DNA of 64,000 nucleotides, from contig JAILWY010000027.1 in the NCBI GenBank assembly GCA_022113835.1, positions 2,234,501 to 2,298,500 on the forward strand, given 5' to 3'. Below are positions 12,777 through 25,300 of this stretch, piece after piece. A program made the translations under genes and the position numbers. How positions within the stretch are numbered: position 1 is the first letter of the stretch; every line of letters begins with the position of its first letter. The DNA is from Atopsyche davidsoni. Lineage: Eukaryota; Arthropoda; Insecta; Trichoptera; Hydrobiosidae. The notes under the pieces were generated by a model. That model worked only from the letters and a program-made list of their open reading frames with translations, was not told the DNA's origin and ran no database searches.

Positions 12777-12789
12777 CAAATATAATATA

Positions 12790-13558
12790 ACATAATTTTA
12801 AAAAGCTTGAATCAGACATCGGACGATAGTAGTGGGATAAACGAAATGCAGATATATTTTTTCGAATTAAACCACAACAGTGCTCTGAGCATTAGTAGTT
12901 GTTTTATTCAAAGATGCTACGCTCTAAAGACATCGAAAATGAAGCTAGAAAAAATACTGTATATATGAAAGCCTTAGATAATTTATTTTTTTCTATAAAT
13001 AAAATACACTTAAGATTAAAAAAGAAGCACGATAGTTGTAGATCAACCCAAAAAAAAAACACAGAGATAATGGTTTGCCTTCTTGTATCACTGACTGCAT
13101 GTCGAGGCAGCACATTTCCTAAACATCCGCAAGAGATACGTTGTTAACAATTCGAGAAAATAAAAACAGGTATTTAGGTACGTAAGGGGTTGGATTCAGT
13201 TCTCTGTGCTATGTGTTTTCAACCCCTAGTCCAGATTGAGAGTTAGCGGTGACAGGGGCGGACTAAGAGCACGCCATTCCCTTGTCAGGAGCGGACTAGG
13301 CCGCGCCAGCTGTCACCACTGCAGGGGAGGACTGTGAATATGTAAATTACGAGACTGAAATACCATATCTACATTTTCAGTTAATTTATTACTTACCACA
13401 GCGAGCTAACTTGTTTAAGTAACTTTAAATTTTCACTTTTTCAAAAAATTATTGTAATGAAGTTTAATTTAATTCAGGCAGCAAAATATCTTTTTTTTAC
13501 ATCATCAATTTATTAGTTAACTTTTTTTTATAGGTTTTCAGGATACAGTTTAGTTCAG
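12790..13558. other. Unassigned DNA between TTAA-bounded copies, right part
   Basis: No gene recognised. A GC-rich stretch at about 13180-13335 has imperfect internal repeats: ggcggacta and gcggactagg as a direct pair, and ggtgacag near 13248 facing ctgtcacc near 13310. The ORFs on both strands at 12.9-13.1 kb are lysine- and asparagine-rich and overlap each other, so I treat them as chance. Confidence 0.3.
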
Positions 13559-13562
13559 TTAA

Positions 13563-14123
13563 TGCAGTTGCTTCCAGCCTTTTAATTAGCCTTTTTCCAG
13601 TCCATTACCTGGCGAAATCGTGTCATTTAATTAATTTAATTGTCACTTTATTTTTCTATGTCGAATTTTGATGTTTTTACAGAGTACTGAGAAAACTATA
13701 AGTTATATTTATCTATTTATTATTATGTAATTAACGTCCATTTTCAGGGTAAAATAAAATCTTGAAGATGTTGAAAAATTGGATAAAATGAAGACTTTTC
13801 AAAACCAAAGTTTGTTAAAGTTTTAAAATAATATATCGCGCAGGGTATATATTAAATCTTTTAATTCCAATTAAAAAAAAGACTTTTAAATGTTTAGAAC
13901 TCTTGGAAAAGGGACATGACGAGTCTCCAAATTCCTACTCTTCAATCGGAAAAACACATATTTATCATATTAATAGTAAATTTATAAGAATTAATAAAAT
14001 ATTCTGTTCGGAAGAAGGGATGTATAAAACTTAATGTATTTAATTTTTTTTGATTGGTGCAGTCGATTTTTCGCAAAACGGACTAGAAAATGATCAAAAA
14101 ACTCTATTATGGGACCTAGACCC
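13563..14123 (+). mobile_element. TTAA-bounded repeat, right copy
   Basis: Inverted partner of 10906-11426. Starts just after TTAA (13559-13562) with gcagttgcttccagcc and ends with gggacctagaccc at TTAA (14124-14127). It is about 40 bases longer than the left copy, mainly from indels near 13700-13850. Two readings are open: two independent TTAA-targeted non-autonomous insertions, or a 3.2-kb foldback element at 10906-14123 with long inverted ends. TTAA on both sides of each unit favours the first. Confidence 0.6.
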
Positions 14124-14127
14124 TTAA

Positions 14128-15963
14128 ATATATTTCTTAAAGAGTAAATATCAGATAAGTGACTCATCGAGAAAAGTAATTTCTTTCTACTATTAGGGTT
14201 CAGGTATAAAAATAATACGTTTATATTATATATATATTTTGGTCCCAACACGAATTCGATATTCCAGAAGGGGACTAGAAATAATGTATGTACATCAGAC
14301 GGCGTCATTGTTCTGCCTTCATATCTTCATAACAGCGTGAGGTTATCTCCATATCATTCATACCCTCCTGATGCTCCCCAACACCAAAGGGAGACAATGG
14401 ATCACGCTGGTGTTATCAGGATATGTGGATGCCAATTCGCTGACATGGCCACATTCTGGGATATCTCATTATTACGTGTGACAGAATACGGAATCATTGA
14501 GACTGTGTTTTGGGCGGAGATGCCTCCGTTTGACAGATATTCAATCAATGTACTGTGTGACATGTTTATAAGTATGATTGTATAAATACATCTTATCAAT
14601 ATCAAATATTCATATTTTATAACTCCCCATATTACACAATCACCCTGTATACATGAATTATTGTAAAACGTAAGGAAAAAAAAATTGGTCTTTTGTGAAT
14701 AGGTTAATTATAAATATTCTCATGACGATTTCAATATTTCTTCATACTTTTTTCAGCGATTTTATCGTATTCAACTGTAAGTTAACTTGTTACATTGCAA
14801 GGTTTAAAAAATTATTTGCAATTTAAATAATTTAAAGCCACATTGTTCAATGTTCACAGAATCATTGTGAAGACTTTTATTTTGCTTTTATCTTAAAACA
14901 ACTCAAAATTTGTTCAAGGAATATCTTACACAAATCACGTACCCAGCGACAATTCAAACACGAGTTCTTCATTCATCCCTTAGCCTAGAACCTTCCCTTA
15001 CAAGACTGCCTAGAATCTTAATTCCAGCCTTTACCATGTGTGCTAAATATTCATTTAATCAGACTAAATTCTTGTTCCGTGTACACCACCATGTGACGTC
15101 ACGAGTCAAGGGTTAGACCGGCTATAGATCATATGGGAGCGGAGGCTTGTGCGTGGGACGCAATGGGCAACTTCTCTGTTAATGTACCGAGACAAATTGC
15201 TACACTTAGAAATCGTTAGACGAGATTAAATGCACACGTTTTAAGTCAATTTACGTTTTGGAATTGAGCCAACTGTGAAATAAACAGATTGTTAAATATC
15301 ATAGTACTAGAAATGTAGCCCGTCATAAAATGACGTATTCGATGAACGATGCAATAGTGTTTGAACATATGTTTGGCTGACAATTAGATGAATATTTGAT
15401 TTCATTTTGTACACATATATTTTGAATAACCGGATATTAATTTCAAAAGCAAAGCCATTCTAGGAAATATCACATTTCGTGTCACAAACAACGAATCACT
15501 TTCACTGCACTGTTATTTATTAGATGCAGTCTTTATCAAGTTCAATTGTGCTATTCTTTTTTAATTACGTTTGCTGTGCTTAGACGATGTTATTTTTTAA
15601 GGAGGCCTTTTAAGTTATTAATGATGTGATTAATAATTTCGAACGCAATTTCGATAAAAAAAATAAAATTGGTACTTGTGTCAAGCTGACATAAACTGAA
15701 AATTTCTAAGAAGCATCAAAATTTGTTTTTTTGTAAAAGTTCTAAATTTGAAATTCTCGTGTTGAACAATAAAATCTTATAATTCGTACATATTGAAACT
15801 CGCTAGAGCATATTTTATAGTTTAATTAAATTAGTTTATGAATAAAAATATTATTCTATCGTCTTGAAATTCGGCACATAGCTGCGGAAAAATTTAATAA
15901 ACTTACGTGCAAAAAATCAGCGTTGTATCTTTTAAGATATTCTATAGAGAAGCAAAAAATGAA

Positions 15964-15998
<35 letters not shown>

Positions 15999-18900
15999 GG
16001 CTATTATTATAGTAGATACTCGTATACCATATAAAAAAAAATAGTAACTCAACTGGACAGATGCCTAAGTGTATTGGTTTGTTTTTCATCAAATATACTT
16101 ACAACATTTTCAAACAAGGTAAGGATTGAATACACAATTCAGTCGAGTACACAAAAGCACCTAAACACCCATAAACTCATATGAAAGCGCTGCTTATTCA
16201 TGATGAGCTCGTGTACCGTAAGGTGTACCAAAAAGTGTACCTTTATGTTCAATTTGAATCGATGCTCTCTGACCGACCGATCAATCAACCCCGACGCTGT
16301 TAATTGCCGACGGATTGAATAATTCAGAGCGGTCATTTAGGGTTGAGCACCCAACTTCAGTGCGGCCCATTGTAATCCCAATTAATTCGCCCTAGTTTTT
16401 GGGTTAATTCGATTTCGAGTATTCCGGCTCAGCGTGATTGCCTCTGGTTTCAGATTTTTATTATATTTAATTCCGGTTCAAATTTAATCATGCCTATATT
16501 AATATTCTTCGTAAGCTGAGCAATCATGTTTCTGACTATCGTTTCTTGCATGTTCAAAACTGTTGAGTGGTTAAAGTCTAGTATCGCTTAGCATATTGGC
16601 GTATAAGGAAAAACGTTTGTATAGAAAATCCAAAAAGATCGCATAAAGCATCCACCGGTTTAATTTCAACAAAGCAGCCTGTCGTTTATCCCTGCTTACG
16701 AGAAGGGACTACAAAGAGAGCGATCTTCAAGATTTATTACAGTTAAAACGATTCCAATTGGTCGAGAGACATAAAAACATGGAGGCTCTGGTCTCCATTC
16801 ATCCCCTAAATGGCTTCCGCCCCCCTTCCTCTCCGGCAGGGGCCCCCGATATCTCAAAATTATTTGTGTCGCAAATAAATAGCAGATCATTATATCGAAC
16901 CCATCATAGCCCCATATAAATTCTTGCCCATTCTTTGGATATGCGGGAGTTGCCCCAATTTGTTGGGGATTGTTACATACAATTCTATGAATTATTACAA
17001 AGCAAAAGATATTCAATTTTTTTTTCAACTCAAATCAATAATATTTTTCAAAAAAAGTTGGATTATTTGTATCACGCATATTCAACATTAAATTGATCGG
17101 TATTTTAAAGTCTTGGGGAAAGTTTATCACGATTTTTTAAGTACTACGGTTTAACACAAACAAAGTCTCCAAACAGACTCCATAATTCCATCATCACACC
17201 CAGGTTCCCCTCGAAGTCAGATCAGTGGCTCTCCTACTAACGAGCCGCACACATTCTGTGTGCCTTCGTGACAAGGTCGCATTAAGAATGTATTCCAGTC
17301 GAAGGCAAATCCCACTTTTGCCTCGCATTAGACACGGTTCGCTATAAACATTCATGCATAGACTTAAAGACACCTATAAGGCAACTTTAATTGCATTGAT
17401 AACGCTATTTTTAGACGCAAATCCAAGGTGCGTCTACACCTGACATCAAAAAGATAAAAATCGTTGTTATCTTAAGACTTAAATTTTTCAGATTAAATGT
17501 AAGAAAATATTTAACTAGTACTAATACAAGCAATTCATCAATGTATACACACAAGTCCAAGTAAAATCAAATCCAAATCACATTTCTCTACCCTCAGTGG
17601 TATTAAAATATAAACAATATCATCGTGCTTAAGCCAGTGCTTTTCAGAAATCTATAACTGAAATGGCAATTTCGGAAAACACCATTTTAAAAATGGACGT
17701 TTTCTAATGAAGGGTGTTTTTGACATCCGCTGGCAGCTGAGCTATATTTTTGATGTTTATAAAAAAAATTCATTAAAAATAAAGAGTTACATAAATGATT
17801 TTTAAATTTAAATTTTATTAAATATTGGCTAGCTTTGACTGCTTTTTAGTGGTTTTTATGTTTTCTACTAAACATTTTAATACTTTTCAATTTATTTGTT
17901 TTTTTGATAGTGTATAAAAAATACATTATTCACTGCCGTTGAAATATATAATTTGATAAATATTTTTGCTTGTGTTTTATTCAGGAATATACTTTAAACA
18001 CAAGCTAAGTTTCAATAGGCGTTGAACTACATAACGCTTAATCTATTGAGGGGTAACTGACCTTTGTGTTGTTTTGGAATTTCACCATAAAAAATACAGC
18101 CTTATTTTGTGGAGCTTTGACACCTACGCAGGACTACAAAGCATCCTTTGTTTACAGTCAAAGTATAACTCATATTATACCACGGAAACGTCTTCAATTC
18201 AGTTGTTAAGATTTGAATCGATATTGGTACAACCCAACTATTGTTTCATTAAAAAATCAAATGATTCGTTGCTTTCTCAGTTAAGTGGCGAGTTTTTAAA
18301 AAATTAAAAATAACTTTTATTTTAAGATAGTTCTAGGACTTGAGATAAATTGCAATTCTTACAGATTAATTTCTTACAGAACTACTGTATGAAAGCAAAA
18401 TTTTGAGTCGATTTATATGTTATGATAATTTTATAAAATACAATGAGCCAGCAGTCAGAAGACTTGCCTCTTAGTGCATTCTTCCTACGCACTAGATGCT
18501 TTAAATTCAGTCGTATAGTCTAAATGGTAATTGGAAGTAAACCCAGAAGGGAGATCTCTGATAAATGTGTCGAAGGGTTACGTCTGTATTACTAGCCATC
18601 GAGTAACGTGGGACTATTCAACACTAAGTTAAAACGTAAGTTATTTTTATTCTACAAACATATTACTGTACGGTTTGAAATAAAAAAAATCTTCGAGCAA
18701 TCAAAAGTTTTTCAACTTAAAAAGGAGGTAATTTTTTCACACTAAAAACTGAAAAATATCTAACTTAATTCTAAACATTTAATTCATAAAATATTGCAAG
18801 TTATAAAACTTTTAAATTTAGATAAAATTATTATTAATCTTAGATTTATTCTGACACTTTAATTATATTTTCTCGTATTATATTTTCAGTTATACCATAA

Positions 18901-20505
18901 ATAAAATTTCAATTTCATTACTTGCGGTCTGGATTTTCTTACTTTCTTCAAACAGTCAATTGCGTTTAAATTAAAGTTATCTTCTAACTTTAAAATATAA
19001 TTTTCAGTTTGTAAATAAAAATGACGTCTAAAACACATGTTTTAACTGTTTATCATTTTGGTAAACTAATAAATTTAAATATAAGATTTTCTTGTTAAAA
19101 CTTTTATAATTTGGAATAAATGTGTAGTGAAATCCACTGATAATTTTAGAAATAAAAATATCTTTTTATATTGTAAATTACATGAAAAATTTGTATTTAG
19201 ATTGATCATAAATAATCTATCAAAGTTTTGATTCAGAAATCTTTAATTAAGTCTTTCAAATTGCCAAATGGATAAGACATAGCTATTAATTTTTCTCGTG
19301 AGTGCTTTTGCTTTTGATGAGATTTTTCAGACTAAAGCTGTTTCAAAGTATGAGTAAAAAGATGATCTTAAACAAATTATAATTTACTTATAGCCGTTAA
19401 GTTAGGTTAGGTCACATTTTCTCAAAAACATAAAGTATCGCAAAATCAACCACAATATTGCAGTTAAGTATAATTGAATTAACTTTTCCACCTTTTAAAT
19501 TAACTACCCCAGCTTACTCTCTTCTGGTAGCTTTATTCCAAGTAGACAATCGTGTTTGTTCAATCAGAAAAAATATATCCAATTTGAAAGCTACTTCATT
19601 ATCAATGACCGTATCCAAAATAATCGATGGTGCTGTTGATTACTAGTTCTTACATGTTTTTTCAGAGAACTATTCCATGTTTATTGACTCGGTCTAAATA
19701 AATTAACGCTTTTACCACAGCTACCTACACACGTTGTAACACAACTGACAACGTAACTGTAACTAGTATACAGAATTTAAAAAATGCTCTTTCATATCTT
19801 TGACTCAATTGAAAATAAAAATCAAACTAATAACTTCTCAGAAATGGTGATTTTTTTCAGTCCATTTAACAATTATTGAATGTTTAATGTAATAAATTTC
19901 ATTGACAAACTATCCGTTTTAATTTAATTCAAATGCTGGCTTTTTAGTCAGTTTCAAATTCTCCCATGAAACTCCGGCAAAGCTGTCTTATTCTTTAACA
20001 CTTTTTTCATGTCGTGAAATGAGAAACTTAAATTATAAAAGTTGGAACGAAATGAATATTTTATAAATCAAATTTTAAGTGGCGCTAATTGCAGTAATCT
20101 TCTTAATATATTAGATAATAAATTCAAAGGAAATTGTAAAAGTATTATACCCCGTCATAATTTAAAAAAATTAATATATTTTGTAAAATTTAATTTTAAG
20201 AGAAATGCGTTTCTTTGGTACATTAATATAATTTAAATAAATGATCAGATACATTTCTTTGTAATCAATTCGTAGAGCTTGAAGTAGAATTCTATTGAAT
20301 ATATTAAAACTATTATTTTAAATTCGAATGTTTTTAGGTTGGAAAGAAAATAGATTAATTAAATGTTAACTGCTATTACTAGGTGAAATTTTAGCAATAA
20401 CGAAAGCTGAAAATTTAACTCTGGGGATCAATTAAAATTGAAATTTCAAATCATTTTTATGTAAGCCAGCAAATAGATATATTTTTGTTAAATTTGATTA
20501 ACACA
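14128..20505. other. AT-rich DNA without recognised genes
   Basis: No exon or element recognised over about 6.4 kb apart from the CA microsatellite at 15968-15996. GC-richer stretches at about 14260-14540, 15090-15180 and 16240-16480 lack recognisable coding. A - strand open frame of 110 codons at 16696-17028 is GC-richer than its surroundings, but I recognise no motif in it and it has no clear splice context. Two TTAGG-like units near 19405 are too few to mean anything. Confidence 0.4.
15968..15996. repeat. (CA)n microsatellite
   Basis: About 14 uninterrupted CA units. It produces a Val-Cys repeat in an overlapping - strand frame that is not a protein signal. Confidence 0.9.
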
Positions 20506-20510
20506 GTTTT

Positions 20511-20920
20511 TAAGCAGGTAACCAAATATTCTTAACTAATGTGCGTAGCGGGCAAAATTCGCATAAAATTGCACATGTGAAATCTAATCTATACACACTT
20601 TGATTTGCATGTTTTCAAATAAAACGTTTGCTATAAAAGTTGAACAACTTTGCGGATTACTTGGCATCACAACTACACCACTTTGTCCTAAAAATTGTTC
20701 AATAATTGGAGCATTATCATTCTCTGACCATTCCACTTTGTTCAGAATCACTGGACAGTATTGGTAGAAGCAACGCTGACGAGTCTAAACAAACATTACG
20801 AGCTGTAAACCTAAAGAGTAAAATGACCTTCTGCCGCTTTTAGAGTAAACACATTCAAAACGGTATTAATACGCAACAGTCCGCGAAGCGGGTACTAGTA
20901 TCCGCCCCGCTTTTAGTGTG
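20511..20920 (-). mobile_element. Interspersed repeat, copy 2 (facing 79-517)
   Basis: Reverse-complement copy of the repeat at the window start. It carries the ttacctgctt inner end (20511-20520), the decayed coding segment (about 20655-20800) and the outer palindrome around tactagta at 20889-20906 (one mismatch). The coding segment has an in-frame stop four codons in and a frame change after the PSNPQS block. The copy lacks the second G-rich motif found in copy 1. Confidence 0.6.
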
Positions 20921-20924
20921 TTAA

Positions 20925-21465
20925 TTATTTTACTATTTAAAAATGCAGCAAAAAAAGCTGTTCTCAAAGGTTGTAGTAGATTAACAAAACGGTTTATTTT
21001 AAATGAAAAAATAAAACATATATTTTTGACCCCTAAGGTCGTATACCCGCCCTTATCGTTTTCAGCCTTTTTTTTTTGTAACCGAGTGCGATTGTGAGAT
21101 ATATTTAAATCGTCAGCATGTCAAGCGTATGTCTGAGAAGCCTTCGTATTTACACATCAAAAGCCTTGTGTTATGAGGCGGCACTCGGGGAGTCTAACCC
21201 GGTCACCCCGCGTCGCATTAATGTCATCTCACCCGCTGGGCCGGCAGAATGTATATTATCTCGAGTCACGACATTTGCATACCCTGTTATGTCTGTGATG
21301 GGACAACCTGAGCACTGCCCCACTTTAAAGTCATGCAGTCTTATATATATTTTTTAAAACAAGACTGCCAAGTGTATGAGATGGTTAAAATAAAATATTA
21401 AACATTTCAATATAATGTATAAATAAATTCAATATTTTTGACAGAGAGTACTTGGTGAAATTCCA
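20925..21465. other. GC-richer island without recognised gene
   Basis: The segment at about 21070-21330 is distinctly GC-richer than its flanks (ggcggcactcggggag, ccgctgggccggcag). An open frame of 79 codons at 21118-21357 is not recognised. It may be conserved non-coding sequence or old coding sequence. Confidence 0.3.
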
Positions 21466-21469
21466 TTTT

Positions 21470-21853
21470 AATATTTTTGAATAAAATACTTGAGTGATTT
21501 TCCACATTTTTATTTTTATTAGTGACCGGTTTCGCACACTACAGGACAAACCCCAACTCAGGATAACTGCTGCTACCCCATTAATATAAAAACATTTGTT
21601 CACAAAAATTTGCAATCATATAGAATCCTCCACTTGTCAGGTACATTAAAATCACATTAGCCCTTACCACCTGACAATCACTCTCTCTCTCTCTTCCCGA
21701 CAACCTCTCCCTCTAACAATTGTTTACCTAATTGCTTATTATTATATAAAATCTCACTCTGTTTGATAATGCCAACGTGAAAGGTTGGCGAAACCGGTCA
21801 ATAATAAAGATAAAAATGTGGAAAATCACTCAAGTATTTTATTAAAAAATATT
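21470..21853. mobile_element. Penelope/hammerhead-like inverted repeat element
   Basis: Arms of 66 bases at 21470-21535 and 21788-21853 are inverted copies with about three mismatches. Both arms begin, from the inside, with gcgaaaccggtca and end in a block with aaaatcactcaagtatttta. The 252-base middle has no coding and includes a CT run at 21681-21694. The gcgaaaccggtc end, preceded on the right by a stem and a TGATAA core, resembles the hammerhead ribozyme motif found in Penelope-like retroelement termini. This would be a non-autonomous or solo-terminal remnant. Confidence 0.5.
21762..21799 (+). ncRNA. Degenerate hammerhead-like motif
   Basis: Order matches a hammerhead core: TTTGATAA (consensus CUGANGA, so altered at C3 and G8), one unpaired T, stem II GCCAAC (21771-21776) pairing with GTTGGC (21784-21789), then GAAAC and CGGTCA. 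Two core changes would abolish cleavage, so this is a relic. The unpaired T between core and stem II is also present in the better-kept pair at 63.9 kb. Confidence 0.4.
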
Positions 21854-22102
21854 AATGTATAAAGCTCGAGATACTAGCTCTGTTGTATGGTACCAAAGTG
21901 GCAGCCAGAGCATACGTATGCTTGAATTATTTACCCTCGTTTTTGTAAGAAAGCAACAAAGAAACTCTTTGTGCGAAATTGTACATCACTGTTTAAGTTT
22001 TTCAATTGTTTTATATTTAGAAATTGGTTTGAAATGGCGTTGAAATTTTACGTCGTTTCGGTCCCAGTATAACAAACCACAATACTCAAAATAAATACAT
22101 AT

Positions 22103-22308
22103 ATATGTATGTCTATTTTTTTGGATTGAACGTCAATCAGGTGCGTATTTATTTGTACCAGATGTGATTCGTTAGTACAAGGGTCAGTACACCGGCCATG
22201 TAAGCCTGGGGATGTGGGTTCAAATCCCACACAAATCACGATGATATTTTTCTGAAAATTTCTTTAATCATCTTCTATGTGTGAACTAATGTGCCTTATC
22301 ATATTAGT
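22103..22308 (+). mobile_element. tRNA-derived SINE, locus 3 (single unit)
   Basis: Same family as loci 1 and 2 but with only the + strand unit. The 5' leader matches locus 2 (caatcaggtgcgtatttatt), then jumps straight into the tRNA-like head gattcgttagtac, ggccatgtaagcc, B box ggttcaaatcc (near 22217) and the tail acgatgatatttttctga. The missing piece is exactly the left inverted arm, as if deleted. A possible 9-base flanking repeat, aatacatat, lies at 22094-22102 and 22309-22317. Confidence 0.7.
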
Positions 22309-22319
22309 AATACATATTT

Positions 22320-25300
22320 TAATGGAATCTCTAAAAAAATATTACTCCGTGACACAAAGTATTTAGTACTATAAAATAAGCTGCCATGCCAAATACATCA
22401 AATTTTCTTAAATAATCGATTCACATATACAAAAAATATTTTTCGTTAAGCCGAAGAGAGGATTTGAAGATAATGCAATACTCAAAAAAACTCTCAACAA
22501 AAAATACTTTTTGGTTGAAACAAAATAATTTGCATACGTTCTCCCCCCGGGGCGACCTGATGGCAGTGATACAATAATTTACATAGTTTATCGCGACACG
22601 AGTGCGGGCATTGTTTACTGCGGTTTGTTTAGTATCACTCCCCTCCGGAAAAATCAAAAACGGGTTGAAATATTTCAGCTTCCGCTCGGCAGAGATAAGC
22701 CCTCGACGTCAGCGAAGATAAGCTTTGTTTTATAGTTCCGGGCGGGGCTTTTAAATTGGCCGGAAGTCTCGTAAATAAATAAATGCTAAATCACGAGAGG
22801 CTCGTTTTATTAATTCAGATGCCACGTGTCGCTGGTCTGTTGTGACAATTCTTGCGGTTTGTTTTTGATAAAAATCTATTCGATTTTATTTTGTAAATGA
22901 TACATGGAATATTTATATGTTTTCAGTTTCTTAATGATAGTCAAAACATCAAATTTAAAAGTTTAAAGCATGTTATGCATATTTAAAAACAATTATGTTA
23001 GAATACGCCAATTTATACTAAAATACTTTGTTACTATAAAATCTGTTTATAATTTTTTTTAACTAAAATGTACTGTCACTGAAAATATAATAAGTCTGCG
23101 TCATTTCAGAGCATGAAAGTTTTCAGTACATCATAGTGCAACGAAATAGCTTTATTTTTAATTAAAAACTAATCCTTGAGTATCATCCTTACCATTATTA
23201 ACATCTACGTATTTCATTTTATTAAATAAAAATAAACTAAGAACTTTCCATCTCATCTCCAGAGTCAGTATACAAAAGAAAAACTGGTCTTCGTTTTTTT
23301 TCATGTATACTCTGAAGTATATATGCACTAAGAATTTGTTATTTTGATGAAATTTTCTATGTTTCACAATCTTCAAAAATGGTGTCTGGACCAAAATGTC
23401 AGTAACCTCATTTGGTGATATGTTTATTTATTACTTTTTATTTTTATTTTTTAATATATATTATTTAACCTAAAAGTATACTTTTATAGCTTGAATCTTT
23501 GATAGCCTACAGTAAATGAACATTTGATTTACTTTTATTTATCTTATAAAGTAACTGCGGAGATTTATTTTCTATTATTTTTTTTTTGCGCTAAATTCTT
23601 GAAAAATTGGTATCAATAGACAAAAAATAAAAATCGTTTATATATTTTTAAAATGTGTCAAAAACTTCAATGATGTTTGTCAATTTCATATAATTTTCAG
23701 AAAACTTTTACATTACAAACATTCTGTACTTTCTAAAATAAAAAAGCACTTGTTACCGTTTTCTCAACAATTTTATAAAAAATCACACTTTGCCAATAAA
23801 AGATGCTTTAATGGACCAAATAAATCAATCGTTCAAGGAAAACGTTTTATTGAAATGTTTTGATTTTTTTTCTGTATTTCTCTTCCAATGAAAATTGTGC
23901 TTTTTTCAGTCACCTACAAATAATTAGGTTTATAAAATTTCTTAACATTTTAATGTCAGCATATCGAATTTCTCTGTTCTTTTTTCAGTAAGAAATGCGT
24001 TGAACTGAATAAAGATTAGTCCAGAAATATCCTGTGAAATGTGAAATGTCTCCTACAGAATCTTACTAATTAACACGTTGATATGTGTAAGACATCCATC
24101 TCTAAAACACCTGTTTATATTTCATGTTTATTTATATTTACTAGAGAACTAGATTATATAATGATGCCTCTATATAACAATAGAGCCTCCACTGATTAAG
24201 TAAATAATTATAGCAATCTGTATAACTAGTTGGTGCTAATAATATGAAGGAATTTATTTTATGTATAACTCGTGAGCTCTAATTGTGCTCGATTAATTTA
24301 CAAAAAAAATTATTTTAAAATATTTAATAATTTTAAAAACACTAATAAAAAAAAAACTTGTTTCCATTAAAAAATATAAATAAACTGAGAGATGATTGGA
24401 TTTTAATTATTATTTATAAAACGTGTTTTAATCAATCAAACAATTTATGCCATTTTCAGTTTTCAGTGACTTTAAACTAACGTTTACAATAAAAATTATA
24501 AAAACATCACTCTTTATCAGTTTTTTGACTATTTCGGGTATTATACTGAAATTTTACACATTAAAAAAAAATATTTTGTAGTATGACGTGGTTTGGGTCT
24601 AAAGGTAAAAGTATAGAAATAAAAAGTATACCTATGTTTTTTTGAGTTGTAGTAAGCGGATTTTGCATTTTCAACCTCAATAAAGTAATTTAATTACAAC
24701 AGCAAATATGTATTATACAGTCAAATAGCTTACAATCGTTTTTGTTTGTCAGACAGACAAAGACTCAGACTCTTGAGTCTGAAGAAGTCCTTTTAAAGCA
24801 AAAGTACTTACGATCAAAAGTGATTGTTATCTCTTAGCCATTTAAGCATTTATACTTGTTGTTTAAATAAAGAGTATTACAAATTAAACAAGTCTGTCTT
24901 GGATTAAATTTCGTTATAGACAAAAACCGTGTTTAATAATTACTACAGATATTTTACATTTGCCTTCTATTTTCCGTTCCATACATCTCGCAGACTGGCC
25001 GAATAAATCTTGGAGGAAAGATGTTCCAAAAGCGTTAACTGCTTTGTAAACGTGTTTGTAAATCCAACACATCATTAGTCAAGTCACCCAACGGTCCTGT
25101 TGACGAAGAGAATAATATATTATGTATTCCTGCTAACTTTTTCTCTTCTCTGACTTTCTAATATATTAACGCGGATTGACATGTTAGATCAGACTGTTTC
25201 AATGTATCTTACACTTTGCTACTCCAAAAAAAACAATTTAATGTAAAGATATATACTGTATGCATGAAAGACTGGTTTAACTAATAAATATCTAGATTCG

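Noticed and set aside
14337..14605. Overlapping frames of 82 (+) and 67 (-) codons
   Set aside because: Both strands are open over the same GC-richer patch, neither has a recognised motif, and strand cannot be decided.
16696..17028. 110-codon - strand frame
   Set aside because: Composition is somewhat better than usual, but there is no recognised motif, stop context or splice signal that I could defend.
19398..19412. Short TTAGG-like run
   Set aside because: Only about two units, expected by chance in this composition.
22048..22239. 63-codon - strand frame (VGFEPTSPGLHGR)
   Set aside because: Antisense of the tRNA-like B-box region of the SINE; such peptides are artefacts.
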